In this document: positions 29,995 to 37,090 of the stretch, piece by piece
Layout: each line of letters opens with the position of its first letter
Position numbering within the stretch: position 1 is the first letter of the stretch
NCBI GenBank assembly: GCA_964242575.1
Contig: CAXTCN010000004.1
Span: forward strand, 1-64,000
Length of the DNA stretch: 64,000 nucleotides
Direction: 5' to 3'
DNA from: JANPPS01 sp964242575
Lineage (GTDB): Bacteria > Pseudomonadota > Alphaproteobacteria > Acetobacterales > Acetobacteraceae
The notes under the pieces: model-generated
Told to the model about the DNA's origin: nothing
The model's database searches: none
Seen by the model: only the letters and a program-made list of their open reading frames with translations
Made by a program: the position numbers and the translations under genes

Positions 29995-30705
29995 CTAGCG
30001 GGTCGTACCCTGGCGCATGGCACCGCCGCCCATGGACTGGCCATCCATCGACTGCCTGCCCATCGATTGGCCGCCGTCGCTCATCGGCATGTCGCGAAGG
30101 GCCGCCCGGGCACCTGCCATGTCACGATTGGCGAGGGCACGGCGAGCGTCGCTGATTTGGCGCACCATCGGCATGTCGGACGGCGTCGCCGCCATGCCGG
30201 GTTCGGTTGAACGCGTCAGCAGCCGGGTTTCCGCACGCTCAAGAGCTTCCTGGGCAGCGCCCGTGCGCCCGGCGGCGAGCGCCCGCTGCGCGGCGGCGAG
30301 GTAAGCCTCGGGAGAGTTGCTGGACGCATCCGGGTTCGGCAAGCGCGGCGCGATCTCGGACCGGGTGTCCGCAAGGCCGCTGTTGCTGGAGGAGGTGGAC
30401 ATGGGCGACCCGGCACCGCCCCGGTACTCGCCAGTGGACGGCGCGTTCATGCGACCGCCCATCGGAGCCTGGTTGGCCCGCATCGGACCGGGGGACTGGG
30501 TCATGCCGGGCTGCTCGCCCATGGGCTGCTGGCCGCGCATCGGCCGCATTCCGGTCATGTCGGAGCGGCCTGGAACCGGGGCGACCGTTCCAGGAAGGGT
30601 TGGGTCGGCCGGTGCGGTGGCATTCGGGGCGGGGCTCATTTGCGCCAGGGCCGGCATGGCAGCGAAACTCAGCAGGGCGGCGGACATCAGCAGCGTATTG
30701 CGCAT
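29995..30705 (-). CDS. Exported methionine-rich protein
   Basis: A 236-residue protein with a Sec signal (MRNTLLMSAALLSFAAMPALA, cleaved before QMSP). The mature N-half is rich in Met, Gly, Pro and Gln (GMRPMRGQQPMGEQPGM). A helical pair in the middle (PEAYLAAAQRALAAGRTGAA and ISDARRALANRDMAGARAAL) looks like a TPR-type unit. The C-terminus repeats SMGRQSMDGQSMGG. Met-rich exported proteins can bind copper or scavenge oxidants, but that is only a possibility here. The ATG at 30705 begins the signal sequence. A good terminator follows, so it ends its transcription unit. Confidence 0.65.
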   Translation of the reverse strand: MRNTLLMSAALLSFAAMPALAQMSPAPNATAPADPTLPGTVAPVPGRSDMTGMRPMRGQQPMGEQPGMTQSPGPMRANQAPMGGRMNAPSTGEYRGGAGSPMSTSSSNSGLADTRSEIAPRLPNPDASSNSPEAYLAAAQRALAAGRTGAAQEALERAETRLLTRSTEPGMAATPSDMPMVRQISDARRALANRDMAGARAALRDMPMSDGGQSMGRQSMDGQSMGGGAMRQGTTR

Positions 30706-30771
30706 GAAAGTCTCCATAGTTGTTGATAAGGTTCAGTAGTCAAAACGACCACTCGTGCGGATGGTTCCCTC

Positions 30772-30803
30772 TGCCCGCTTTCGTGCAAAGCCAGAAGTGG
30801 GCA
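30772..30803. other. Imperfect hairpin after the PfkB kinase gene
   Basis: TGCCCGCTT (30772-30780) and AAGTGGGCA (30795-30803) pair over 9 bases with one G-U or C-A position, depending on strand. The structure begins 8 nt beyond the stop of the minus-strand kinase gene. It has no T-run. It could slow polymerase or stabilise the 3' end before the exported protein gene. Confidence 0.35.
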
Positions 30804-30810
30804 AGGTTGA

Positions 30811-31800
30811 TTAGCCACGCACCAGCATAGCCATGGGCCGCAAGTCCATGGTCGGGCGTGCGCCATACTGTCCGATTGCCGCCGCCGCGGCGAGGCTGCC
30901 GAGCCGTCCGCAAGCCGGAAGGTCCAGCCCCATTGCGTGCGCCGCCAGGAAGCCGGCCGCATAAGCGTCCCCTGCCCCGGTCGTGTCCACGACACGGGCA
31001 GGCTCCGCCGCGACCTCGACGCGCTCCGCACCGCGCAGCACCACACTACCGGCCTCGCTCTGCGTCAGCGCCGCCACGGTCACGTCGGCGCCGGCGCGCC
31101 GGGCCGCGGCCTCAAACTCGTTTTCCTGGTACAGGCTGCACACCTCGGCCTCGTTGGCGAACAGGATGTCCACGTGATCGCGCACGAACTCCCGGAAAGC
31201 GTCCCGGTGCCGGTCCACGCAGAACGCGTCCGACAGCGACATCGCAATCTGGCGTCCGGCGCCGTGCGCCACCTCCGCCGCGCGGCGGAACGCCTCCTGG
31301 GCCAGCGGCGGGTCGAACAGGTAGCCCTCAAGGTAGGTGACGGCGCTGGCCGCTACCACGCCGTCGTCCAGGTCTGCGCCGCCGAACTCCACGCACGCCC
31401 CCAAATAGGTGTTCATCGTGCGCTGCCCATCCGGGGTCACCACAATAAGGCAGCGCGCGGTCGGCGCGCCTCCGATGGCGGGCGCGGTCGGGAAGTGCAC
31501 GCCCGCCGCGCTGATGTCGTGCCGGAACACGGTCCCTAGCGCGTCGTCCGCCACCTTGCCAAGGAACGCCACCCGCGCGCCGAGGCCCGCCGCGACGGCG
31601 CAGGTATTGGCGACCGAGCCGCCGCTGCTTTCCTGGCCCGGCGGCATGGCGGCATACAACGCCTCCGCCTGCTCGGCGGAAATCAGCGCCATCGCCCCCT
31701 TCCGCATCGTGTGCCGGGACAGGAAATCATCCCCGGCGGGCGCCACGACGTCCACGATCGCATTGCCAATACCAACGATGTCATACAAAGGCTGGCCCAT
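30811..31800 (-). CDS. PfkB-family carbohydrate/adenosine kinase
   Basis: A 329-residue ribokinase-fold kinase. The N-terminal YDIVGIGNAIVDVVA and SSGGSVANTCAVAAGLG bind the sugar. The C-terminal VVDTTGAGDAYAAGFLAAHA carries the anion hole and catalytic aspartate. In Rhodospirillales such proteins are usually annotated as adenosine kinase, which would recycle the adenosine made during SAM use. Sequence alone does not exclude another nucleoside or sugar. The ATG at 31800 is the standard start, and the upstream 16 in-frame codons are unsupported. It is divergent from the EI24-like gene. Confidence 0.85.
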   Translation of the reverse strand: MGQPLYDIVGIGNAIVDVVAPAGDDFLSRHTMRKGAMALISAEQAEALYAAMPPGQESSGGSVANTCAVAAGLGARVAFLGKVADDALGTVFRHDISAAGVHFPTAPAIGGAPTARCLIVVTPDGQRTMNTYLGACVEFGGADLDDGVVAASAVTYLEGYLFDPPLAQEAFRRAAEVAHGAGRQIAMSLSDAFCVDRHRDAFREFVRDHVDILFANEAEVCSLYQENEFEAAARRAGADVTVAALTQSEAGSVVLRGAERVEVAAEPARVVDTTGAGDAYAAGFLAAHAMGLDLPACGRLGSLAAAAAIGQYGARPTMDLRPMAMLVRG

Positions 31801-31880
31801 GCGCGCTCCTGTGGCCCGCTGCCGGGCGTTGCGGCGACGGCCTAACACCCGAACTGCGTGCCGGCAACCAAGGGTCCCCG

Positions 31881-32552
31881 ATGCATCCGCTTATCCGTGC
31901 CTTCGATCAACTGTCGGACCCGGTGTTCCTGGGCGTCGTGCTGCGCAGCGTGCTGCTCTCGGCGTGCGTGTTCATCGCCCTCTCGGCCGGCAGCGCGTGG
32001 GTGATCCATGATCTCGTGACGGGGCCGGGCTGGCTTGGCTGGCTGGCCGGGCTCGCGGGCGGGATCGGCGCGGCGTTGCTGGCGCTGTGGCTGTTCGTGC
32101 CCGCGGCCGTGCTGATCGCCACCTTGTATATCGAGCGCGTCGCGGCAGCGGTCGAGCGGCGGTTCTACCCTGGCCTCCCACTGCCTGAGGGCGCGCCGCT
32201 CGCGGTGCAGACCTGGGACGGGGTTGTGCTCGGGCTGCAACTCATCCCGCTGCAGTTGCTGACCCTGGTGCTGACAATCGTGCTGCCGGGCGTAGGGCTG
32301 GCGCTGGGGTTGTGCATCACCGGCTGGGCTATCGGGCGCGGGCTGTTCGTCGCGGTGGCGATGCGGCGCATGGGCCGGGACGCGGCGGTCAGGCTGTTCC
32401 AGTCGCACCGGGGCGCGGTCCTGTTGCCGGGTGTGACGCTGGCGGCACTGGGCTTGATTCCCCTGGTGAACCTGCTGATCCCCGTGCTAGGCACGGCGGC
32501 GATGGTGCACGTGCTGAATGGACCCAGCGCCCGCCCGATGGACCGCCGCTGA
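31881..32552 (+). CDS. EI24/CysZ-like membrane protein
   Basis: A 223-residue inner-membrane protein with hydrophobic segments at about residues 20-40, 48-80, 115-150 and 180-210. The pattern fits the EI24 domain family that includes the sulfate permease CysZ. The signature after the second helix (YIERVAAAVERRFYPGLP) is typical. No sulfur-assimilation gene is adjacent, so a sulfate role is not supported by context. A bactofilin gene follows. Confidence 0.7.
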   Translation: MHPLIRAFDQLSDPVFLGVVLRSVLLSACVFIALSAGSAWVIHDLVTGPGWLGWLAGLAGGIGAALLALWLFVPAAVLIATLYIERVAAAVERRFYPGLPLPEGAPLAVQTWDGVVLGLQLIPLQLLTLVLTIVLPGVGLALGLCITGWAIGRGLFVAVAMRRMGRDAAVRLFQSHRGAVLLPGVTLAALGLIPLVNLLIPVLGTAAMVHVLNGPSARPMDRR

Positions 32553-32567
32553 ACTCGCCGGTTGTCC

Positions 32568-32593
32568 CGGGCCTTCAGCTCGTGTTAGGCCCG
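32568..32593 (+). other. Hairpin between the EI24-like gene and bactofilin gene
   Basis: CGGGCCT (32568-32574) pairs perfectly with AGGCCCG (32587-32593) around a 12-nt loop, just after the EI24-like stop. It is followed by an A/T-rich stretch rather than a T-run. A TTGACG box shortly after could be part of a promoter for the bactofilin gene, but no matching -10 element is convincing. Confidence 0.4.
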
Positions 32594-32643
32594 ATATATT
32601 GACGGTCCTGCAACGTGACCCAATCGTCGAAAGGGGGTTGCCC

Positions 32644-33345
32644 TTGTTCAAGCGCCGCAAGCCGGATGACACGATCGAGCCGGGAGCCGCCCCGCCGCAG
32701 GCCAGCGACGCTGGCCTGACCGAAGGGCTGTTGGCCGCCGGCGTGCCCGAACCCCGCATGGCCGCCCGACCCGACTCTGGCTTGGGCGTCCCGCCTTACC
32801 GCCCTATCCTGCCGAAGGAGGCCCCCATGGGTCGCGCGCCTTATCCTGCACCAGCCCCCCCGGCCCCGCCTCCTTCCCCCGCGCCGGGCATGGCCCTGCA
32901 GCAACGCCCCGCCCCGCAGCCTACCCGCCCGCGTGAACCGCAGGAGCGCCGCACCCTCGTGGTAGGCCGGGGCATCTCGGTCCAGGGCACGGTCGCGGAC
33001 GCTGAACGCCTGGTGGTGGAGGGCACGGTCGAGGCCAGCATGATCCACGCGGCCGAACTCAGCATCGCCCAGGGCGGCGTGTTCAAAGGCGAGGTCGAGG
33101 TGGAGGACGCGGAGATCGCCGGCGTCATCGACGGCACGCTGACGGCGCGCGGCAACCTGATCGTGCGCGCCACCGGCCAGGTCCTGGGCACCGCGCGCTG
33201 CCGCCGGTTGCAGGTCGAGGACGGAGGACAGATTAGCGGCCGGATGGAGATGCTGACCGACAACGCCCGCGAAACGCCGCGCGTCGAGGCCATGCGGTCT
33301 GACAACGCGCGGCCCGACGCCCCACGTGCCGAGGCCGCGCTCTAG
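32644..33345 (+). CDS. Bactofilin family cytoskeletal protein
   Basis: A 233-residue polymer-forming protein. A basic head (FKRRKPDD) is followed by a long Pro/Ala-rich linker (about residues 15-105). The bactofilin beta-helix core starts at TLVVGRGISVQGTVADAERLVVEG and runs through repeats such as GEVEVEDAEIAGVIDGTL. The tail is polar. Bactofilins form scaffolds for cell shape and polar proteins. The TTG at 32644 is chosen because AAAGGGGG stands 6 nt before it and it gives the usual MFKR-type N-terminus. The linker is longer than in BacA of Caulobacter. Confidence 0.88.
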   Translation: MFKRRKPDDTIEPGAAPPQASDAGLTEGLLAAGVPEPRMAARPDSGLGVPPYRPILPKEAPMGRAPYPAPAPPAPPPSPAPGMALQQRPAPQPTRPREPQERRTLVVGRGISVQGTVADAERLVVEGTVEASMIHAAELSIAQGGVFKGEVEVEDAEIAGVIDGTLTARGNLIVRATGQVLGTARCRRLQVEDGGQISGRMEMLTDNARETPRVEAMRSDNARPDAPRAEAAL

Positions 33346-33375
33346 CAAACCCCAGCTTCGCCATGGCATAGTCCG

Positions 33376-33409
33376 GCCTCGCGCGGCTCAGTCCCGGGCC
33401 GCGCGAGGC
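33376..33409 (+). promoter_or_regulatory. Perfect 12-bp stem just before a Tat-exported hydrolase gene
   Basis: GCCTCGCGCGGC (33376-33387) and GCCGCGCGAGGC (33398-33409) are perfectly complementary with a 10-nt loop. The stem ends 13 nt before the ATG at 33423, with the ribosome site GGGAG directly after it. There is no T-run. It may be the 3' end structure of the bactofilin transcript, or a leader structure that limits translation of the hydrolase. Confidence 0.55.
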
Positions 33410-33422
33410 TCGGGAGATCGCT

Positions 33423-34376
33423 ATGACCAGCACGCGTCGGCTTGTACTTGGGGCGGGGCTTGCCGCCGCCGTCATCCCTTCGCTCCGGGCCGCGCAGCCG
33501 CAGGCCACCACTCAGGCGCCGGCGTTCTTCCGCTACCGGGTCGGGGATATCCAGGTCACCGCCATCAACGACGGGGTTGCCGTCCGCCCCTCGGAGGGCT
33601 TGGTGCCGAACGCGCCGCCCGGCGCGTTGCAGCAGGCGCTGGCCGACCGGTTCCTGCCAACCGATAAAGTCACCATCAGCTTCACGACATTGGTGCTCAA
33701 CTTAGGCTCGAAGCTGGTTCTGTTGGACACCGGCAACGGCGATATGGGCGCGCCCACGACCGGCGCCTGGCTCGCCAACTTCCGTGCGGCCGGATTCGAC
33801 CCGGCCAACGTGGACGCGGTGGCGATCAGCCACTTCCATGGCGACCACATCAACGGCCTTCGCATGAAGGACGGCACCGCCCGTTTCCCCCGCGCCGAAA
33901 TCATGGTTCCGGCGGCCGAGTGGGACTTCTGGATGAATGACGCCAAGGCGGCACAGGCGCCAGCGGGCCTCAAGGGCACGTTCGACAATGCCAGGCGCGT
34001 GTTCGGCCCAATGGCGAAGGACGTGACGCGCTATGGCTGGGACAAGGAGATTGTGCCAGGCGTGACCAGCGTCGACGCGCACGGCCACACGCCGGGCCAT
34101 ACGGCGTTCGCCATCGCGTCCGGCGCCGGCCGGCTGCTGGTGCTGTCGGACACGACGAACGACCCCAACATCTTCGCCCGCAACCCCGACTGGTCCGCGG
34201 TGTTCGACCAGGACGGCCCGCAGGCCCGGGTGACGCGCCGGAAGATGCTGGACTTGGCAGCCACCGAGAAATTGCAGACCTCGTTCTACCACGCGCCGTT
34301 TCCAGCCACCGGGCACATCGCCCGCGAGGGCAGCGGCTTCGCGCTTATTCCAGAGGTGTGGCGGCCAGAGGTTTGA
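33423..34376 (+). CDS. Tat-exported metallo-beta-lactamase-fold hydrolase
   Basis: A 317-residue exported hydrolase. The N-terminus STRRLVLGAGLAAAVIPSLRA is a twin-arginine signal. The zinc motif SHFHGDHING and later HGHTPGHT and LSDTTND give the usual metal ligands. The pattern is close to the YtnP/AidC lactonase branch that opens N-acyl-homoserine lactones. Other ester or lactone substrates are equally possible. It is not a clear beta-lactamase. The gene is separated from the bactofilin gene by a strong hairpin. Confidence 0.8.
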   Translation: MTSTRRLVLGAGLAAAVIPSLRAAQPQATTQAPAFFRYRVGDIQVTAINDGVAVRPSEGLVPNAPPGALQQALADRFLPTDKVTISFTTLVLNLGSKLVLLDTGNGDMGAPTTGAWLANFRAAGFDPANVDAVAISHFHGDHINGLRMKDGTARFPRAEIMVPAAEWDFWMNDAKAAQAPAGLKGTFDNARRVFGPMAKDVTRYGWDKEIVPGVTSVDAHGHTPGHTAFAIASGAGRLLVLSDTTNDPNIFARNPDWSAVFDQDGPQARVTRRKMLDLAATEKLQTSFYHAPFPATGHIAREGSGFALIPEVWRPEV

Positions 34377-34382
34377 ACACGG

Positions 34383-34451
34383 CTAGTCCGCCCCCATCCG
34401 CGCGTGCTTCTTCGTGTCCCGCATGAACGCGTAGGCCAACAGCGACTGGCG
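34383..34451 (-). pseudogene. Antisense coding-like tail upstream of mutS
   Basis: Read on the minus strand, the 20 codons ending in TAG at 34383-34385 give SLLAYAFMRDTKKHARMGAD. All 20 have G or C in the third position, as real genes here do. The GC3 pattern fades upstream and no start or longer frame is attached. It may be the surviving end of a lost gene or a very short gene. It lies divergently upstream of mutS, where some alphaproteobacteria carry another gene. Confidence 0.3.
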
Positions 34452-34504
34452 TGAGCCACGGCGTGCATCTTCGCAGCCGCGTCGTGGCGCGATACGCTGC
34501 GCCC

Positions 34505-37090
34505 ATGATTCCAGCCCACGCCGAAGGCGCGTCACCGGCCATCGCGCAGTGGTTCCGACTCAAGGCCGAACACCCGGACGCGCTGCTGTTCCTGCGCATG
34601 GGCGACTTCTACGAGCTGTTCTTCGCGGACGCCGAGGCCGCCGCCGCCGCGCTCGACATCGCCCTGACCCGGCGCGGCGAGCACGGGGGCGCGCCCATCC
34701 CGATGTGCGGCGTGCCGGTGCACGCGGCGGACGCATACCTGTCCCGGCTGATCCGCCGCGGCTTCCGGGTGGCTGTCGCCGAGCAGATGGAAACCGCCCG
34801 CGGACGCACCGGCAAGGCCCCGTTGAAGCGCGAGGTCGTGCGCCTGGTCACGCCCGGCACGCTCACGGAGGACAGCCTGCTGGATGCGCAGCGGCCGAAC
34901 CTGCTGCTGGCGTTGACCCGCGTCGGCGGAACGCTGGGCGCGGCCTGGCTCGACATCTCGACCGGGCTGTTCGAGACGGAGGCGCCGGCGCCCGCGGACC
35001 TGACTGGCCTGCTGGGACGGCTGGAGCCGGCGGAAATCCTGGCGCCGGCGGACCTGAAGCTGGACGACTGGACGGACCGACGCGGGCCGGACACGCCGCC
35101 AGCCGCGCCGATAGCCGCACGACGCCGGGTGGCGGAGGCGTTCGGCGCCGCGAGCCTCGACGCATTCGGCAGCTTCACGGACGCCGAGGCAGTCGCGATG
35201 GCGATGGCGATGGACTACGTGCACGCCACCCAAGCCGGTTCGATGCCGCGGCTGTCCCGGCCGCAGCCGGCCGGCCTACGCGGACAGATGATGCTGGACG
35301 CCGCGACGCGCGCCAGCCTCGAGATCACGCGGGCACAGGACGGCGGGACGGCGCACACGCTGCTGGCCGCGGTGAGCCGGACCTTGACGGCGTCCGGCGG
35401 GCGGATGCTGGCGGCATGGCTCGCCGGGCCGTTGCTGGACCCCGGCGCAATCAGTCGGCGGCAGACAGGGTGGGTTTGGCTGCTGGACCAACCGGACGCG
35501 CTGGCCCGGCTGCGCGCTGCGCTGCGAGGCGTGCCGGACCTGGCGCGGGCATTGGGCCGGCTGTCGGTCGGACGCGCAGCCCCCCGGGACCTCGGCGCCA
35601 TCGTGCAGGGCCTGTCGGCGGCGCGGGAGGCCGGGGCGGCGCTGGGGGACGCGCCCATTGAACTCGACGGGTTGCACGTGGACCCAGTATTGGCCGGGCT
35701 GCTGGGTCGCGCCCTGGCGGACCCGCTGCCGGCGCGGCTGGAGGACGGGGGCATCGTGGCGGCCGGCTTCGACGGGGAGCTGGATGCCGAGCGGCGGCTG
35801 CGGGACGACAGCCGCCGGGTCGTGGCGGGGCTGGCGCTGGACTACGCGCAGCGGTACGGCGTGGCGTCGCTCAAAATCCGGCACCATCAGCAGCTCGGCT
35901 ATGTGATTGAGGCGCCGGCGGCGGCGGCCGACAAGCTGCGCGCGCACCCGGACCTGGTGCTGCGACAAGGCATGGCGAACGGCGCGCGGTTCGGCAACAC
36001 GGAGCTGGCGGATTTGGACCGGCGCATCGGCGAGGCGGCCGAGCGCGCGGCGGCGCGGGAACGAGCAGTGTTCTCGACCCTGGTGCAAGCCGTGCTGGCG
36101 CAGGCCGACGCGGTGTCCCGTTGCGCGGAGGCCTTGGCCCGGCTTGATGTGCTGCAATCCTGCGCGCGCCTGGCCGAAGGCGGCCGTTGGTGCCGTCCGG
36201 CCGTCACGGACGACGACCGGTTCTGCATCCGCGCCGGACGCCATCCGGTGGTCGAGGCCGCGCTGGGCGGCTCGGCCGCGTTCGTGCCGAACGGCTGCGA
36301 CCTCTCGCCGGAGCGCCGCGTGCTGTTGCTGACCGGGCCGAACATGGCGGGCAAAAGCACCTACTTGCGGCAGAACGCGCTGCTGGCGATCCTGGCGCAG
36401 GCTGGCCTGCCGGTGCCGGCGGAGGCGGCGGACATCGGCGTGGTGGACCGCCTGTTCAGCCGGGTAGGCGCGGCGGACGACCTGGCGCGCGGGCGCAGCA
36501 CCTTCATGGTCGAGATGACCGAGACGGCGGCGATCCTGCACCAGGCCGGCCCGCGGTCCCTCGTGATCGTGGACGAGATCGGCCGCGGCACCAGCACCCT
36601 GGATGGCCTGGCCATTGCTTGGGCAGTGCTGGAGGCGCTGCATGGCACAGTCCGTTGCCGAACGGTGTTCGCCACCCATTTCCATGAGCTGGCGCACCTG
36701 GCCGGGCAACTGCCACGGCTGCGTCCCCATACGATGCGGGTGAAGGAGTGGCGAGGCAGCGTGGTGTTCCTGCACGAGGTAGCCGAAGGAGCGGCCGGGC
36801 GCAGTTGGGGCGTGCACGTGGCGCAGCTCGCGGGCGTGCCGGCGGCCACGGTGCGGCGGGCGGCTGGGCTGCTGTCGGCGTTGGAGCGCAGCGGCCATGG
36901 CGGCCCTGCCGCGCTGCCGTTGTTCGCGGCGCTGCCGCCCGACCCGGTCCCGCCTGCGGACCCGTTGCGCGACGCGTTGGCCGAGCTGGACCTGGACGCG
37001 TTGAGCCCGCGGGAGGCGTTGGAAGCACTTTATAACTTGCGCGCACTCGCCGCTGTTCCGGCGGAGCGTTCGGAGATAGCATCACGCTGA
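34505..37090 (+). CDS. mutS: DNA mismatch repair protein MutS
   Basis: An 861-residue mismatch-recognition ATPase. The mismatch-binding domain I has MGDFYELFFADA, with the Phe-x-Glu reading motif. Connector, lever and clamp domains follow. The ATPase domain holds the Walker A TGPNMAGKSTYLRQ, the DEIGRGTSTLDGLAIAW block (Walker B), and the THFHELAHL motif. The ATG at 34505 gives the family N-terminus; an ATG 54 nt earlier is in frame but unsupported. The stop shares a base with the glnD ATG (TGATG). mutL is not in the window. Confidence 0.96.
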   Translation: MIPAHAEGASPAIAQWFRLKAEHPDALLFLRMGDFYELFFADAEAAAAALDIALTRRGEHGGAPIPMCGVPVHAADAYLSRLIRRGFRVAVAEQMETARGRTGKAPLKREVVRLVTPGTLTEDSLLDAQRPNLLLALTRVGGTLGAAWLDISTGLFETEAPAPADLTGLLGRLEPAEILAPADLKLDDWTDRRGPDTPPAAPIAARRRVAEAFGAASLDAFGSFTDAEAVAMAMAMDYVHATQAGSMPRLSRPQPAGLRGQMMLDAATRASLEITRAQDGGTAHTLLAAVSRTLTASGGRMLAAWLAGPLLDPGAISRRQTGWVWLLDQPDALARLRAALRGVPDLARALGRLSVGRAAPRDLGAIVQGLSAAREAGAALGDAPIELDGLHVDPVLAGLLGRALADPLPARLEDGGIVAAGFDGELDAERRLRDDSRRVVAGLALDYAQRYGVASLKIRHHQQLGYVIEAPAAAADKLRAHPDLVLRQGMANGARFGNTELADLDRRIGEAAERAAARERAVFSTLVQAVLAQADAVSRCAEALARLDVLQSCARLAEGGRWCRPAVTDDDRFCIRAGRHPVVEAALGGSAAFVPNGCDLSPERRVLLLTGPNMAGKSTYLRQNALLAILAQAGLPVPAEAADIGVVDRLFSRVGAADDLARGRSTFMVEMTETAAILHQAGPRSLVIVDEIGRGTSTLDGLAIAWAVLEALHGTVRCRTVFATHFHELAHLAGQLPRLRPHTMRVKEWRGSVVFLHEVAEGAAGRSWGVHVAQLAGVPAATVRRAAGLLSALERSGHGGPAALPLFAALPPDPVPPADPLRDALAELDLDALSPREALEALYNLRALAAVPAERSEIASR

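Noticed and set aside
27658..30210. 850-codon open frame on the plus strand across typA
   Set aside because: It is antisense to typA and its flanking genes, rich in His/Arg/Ala from codon mirroring, and has no recognisable domain.
35276..36898. 540-codon open frame antisense to mutS
   Set aside because: mutS is complete with all motifs in the same stretch. The antisense product is low-complexity Arg/Gln/His text.
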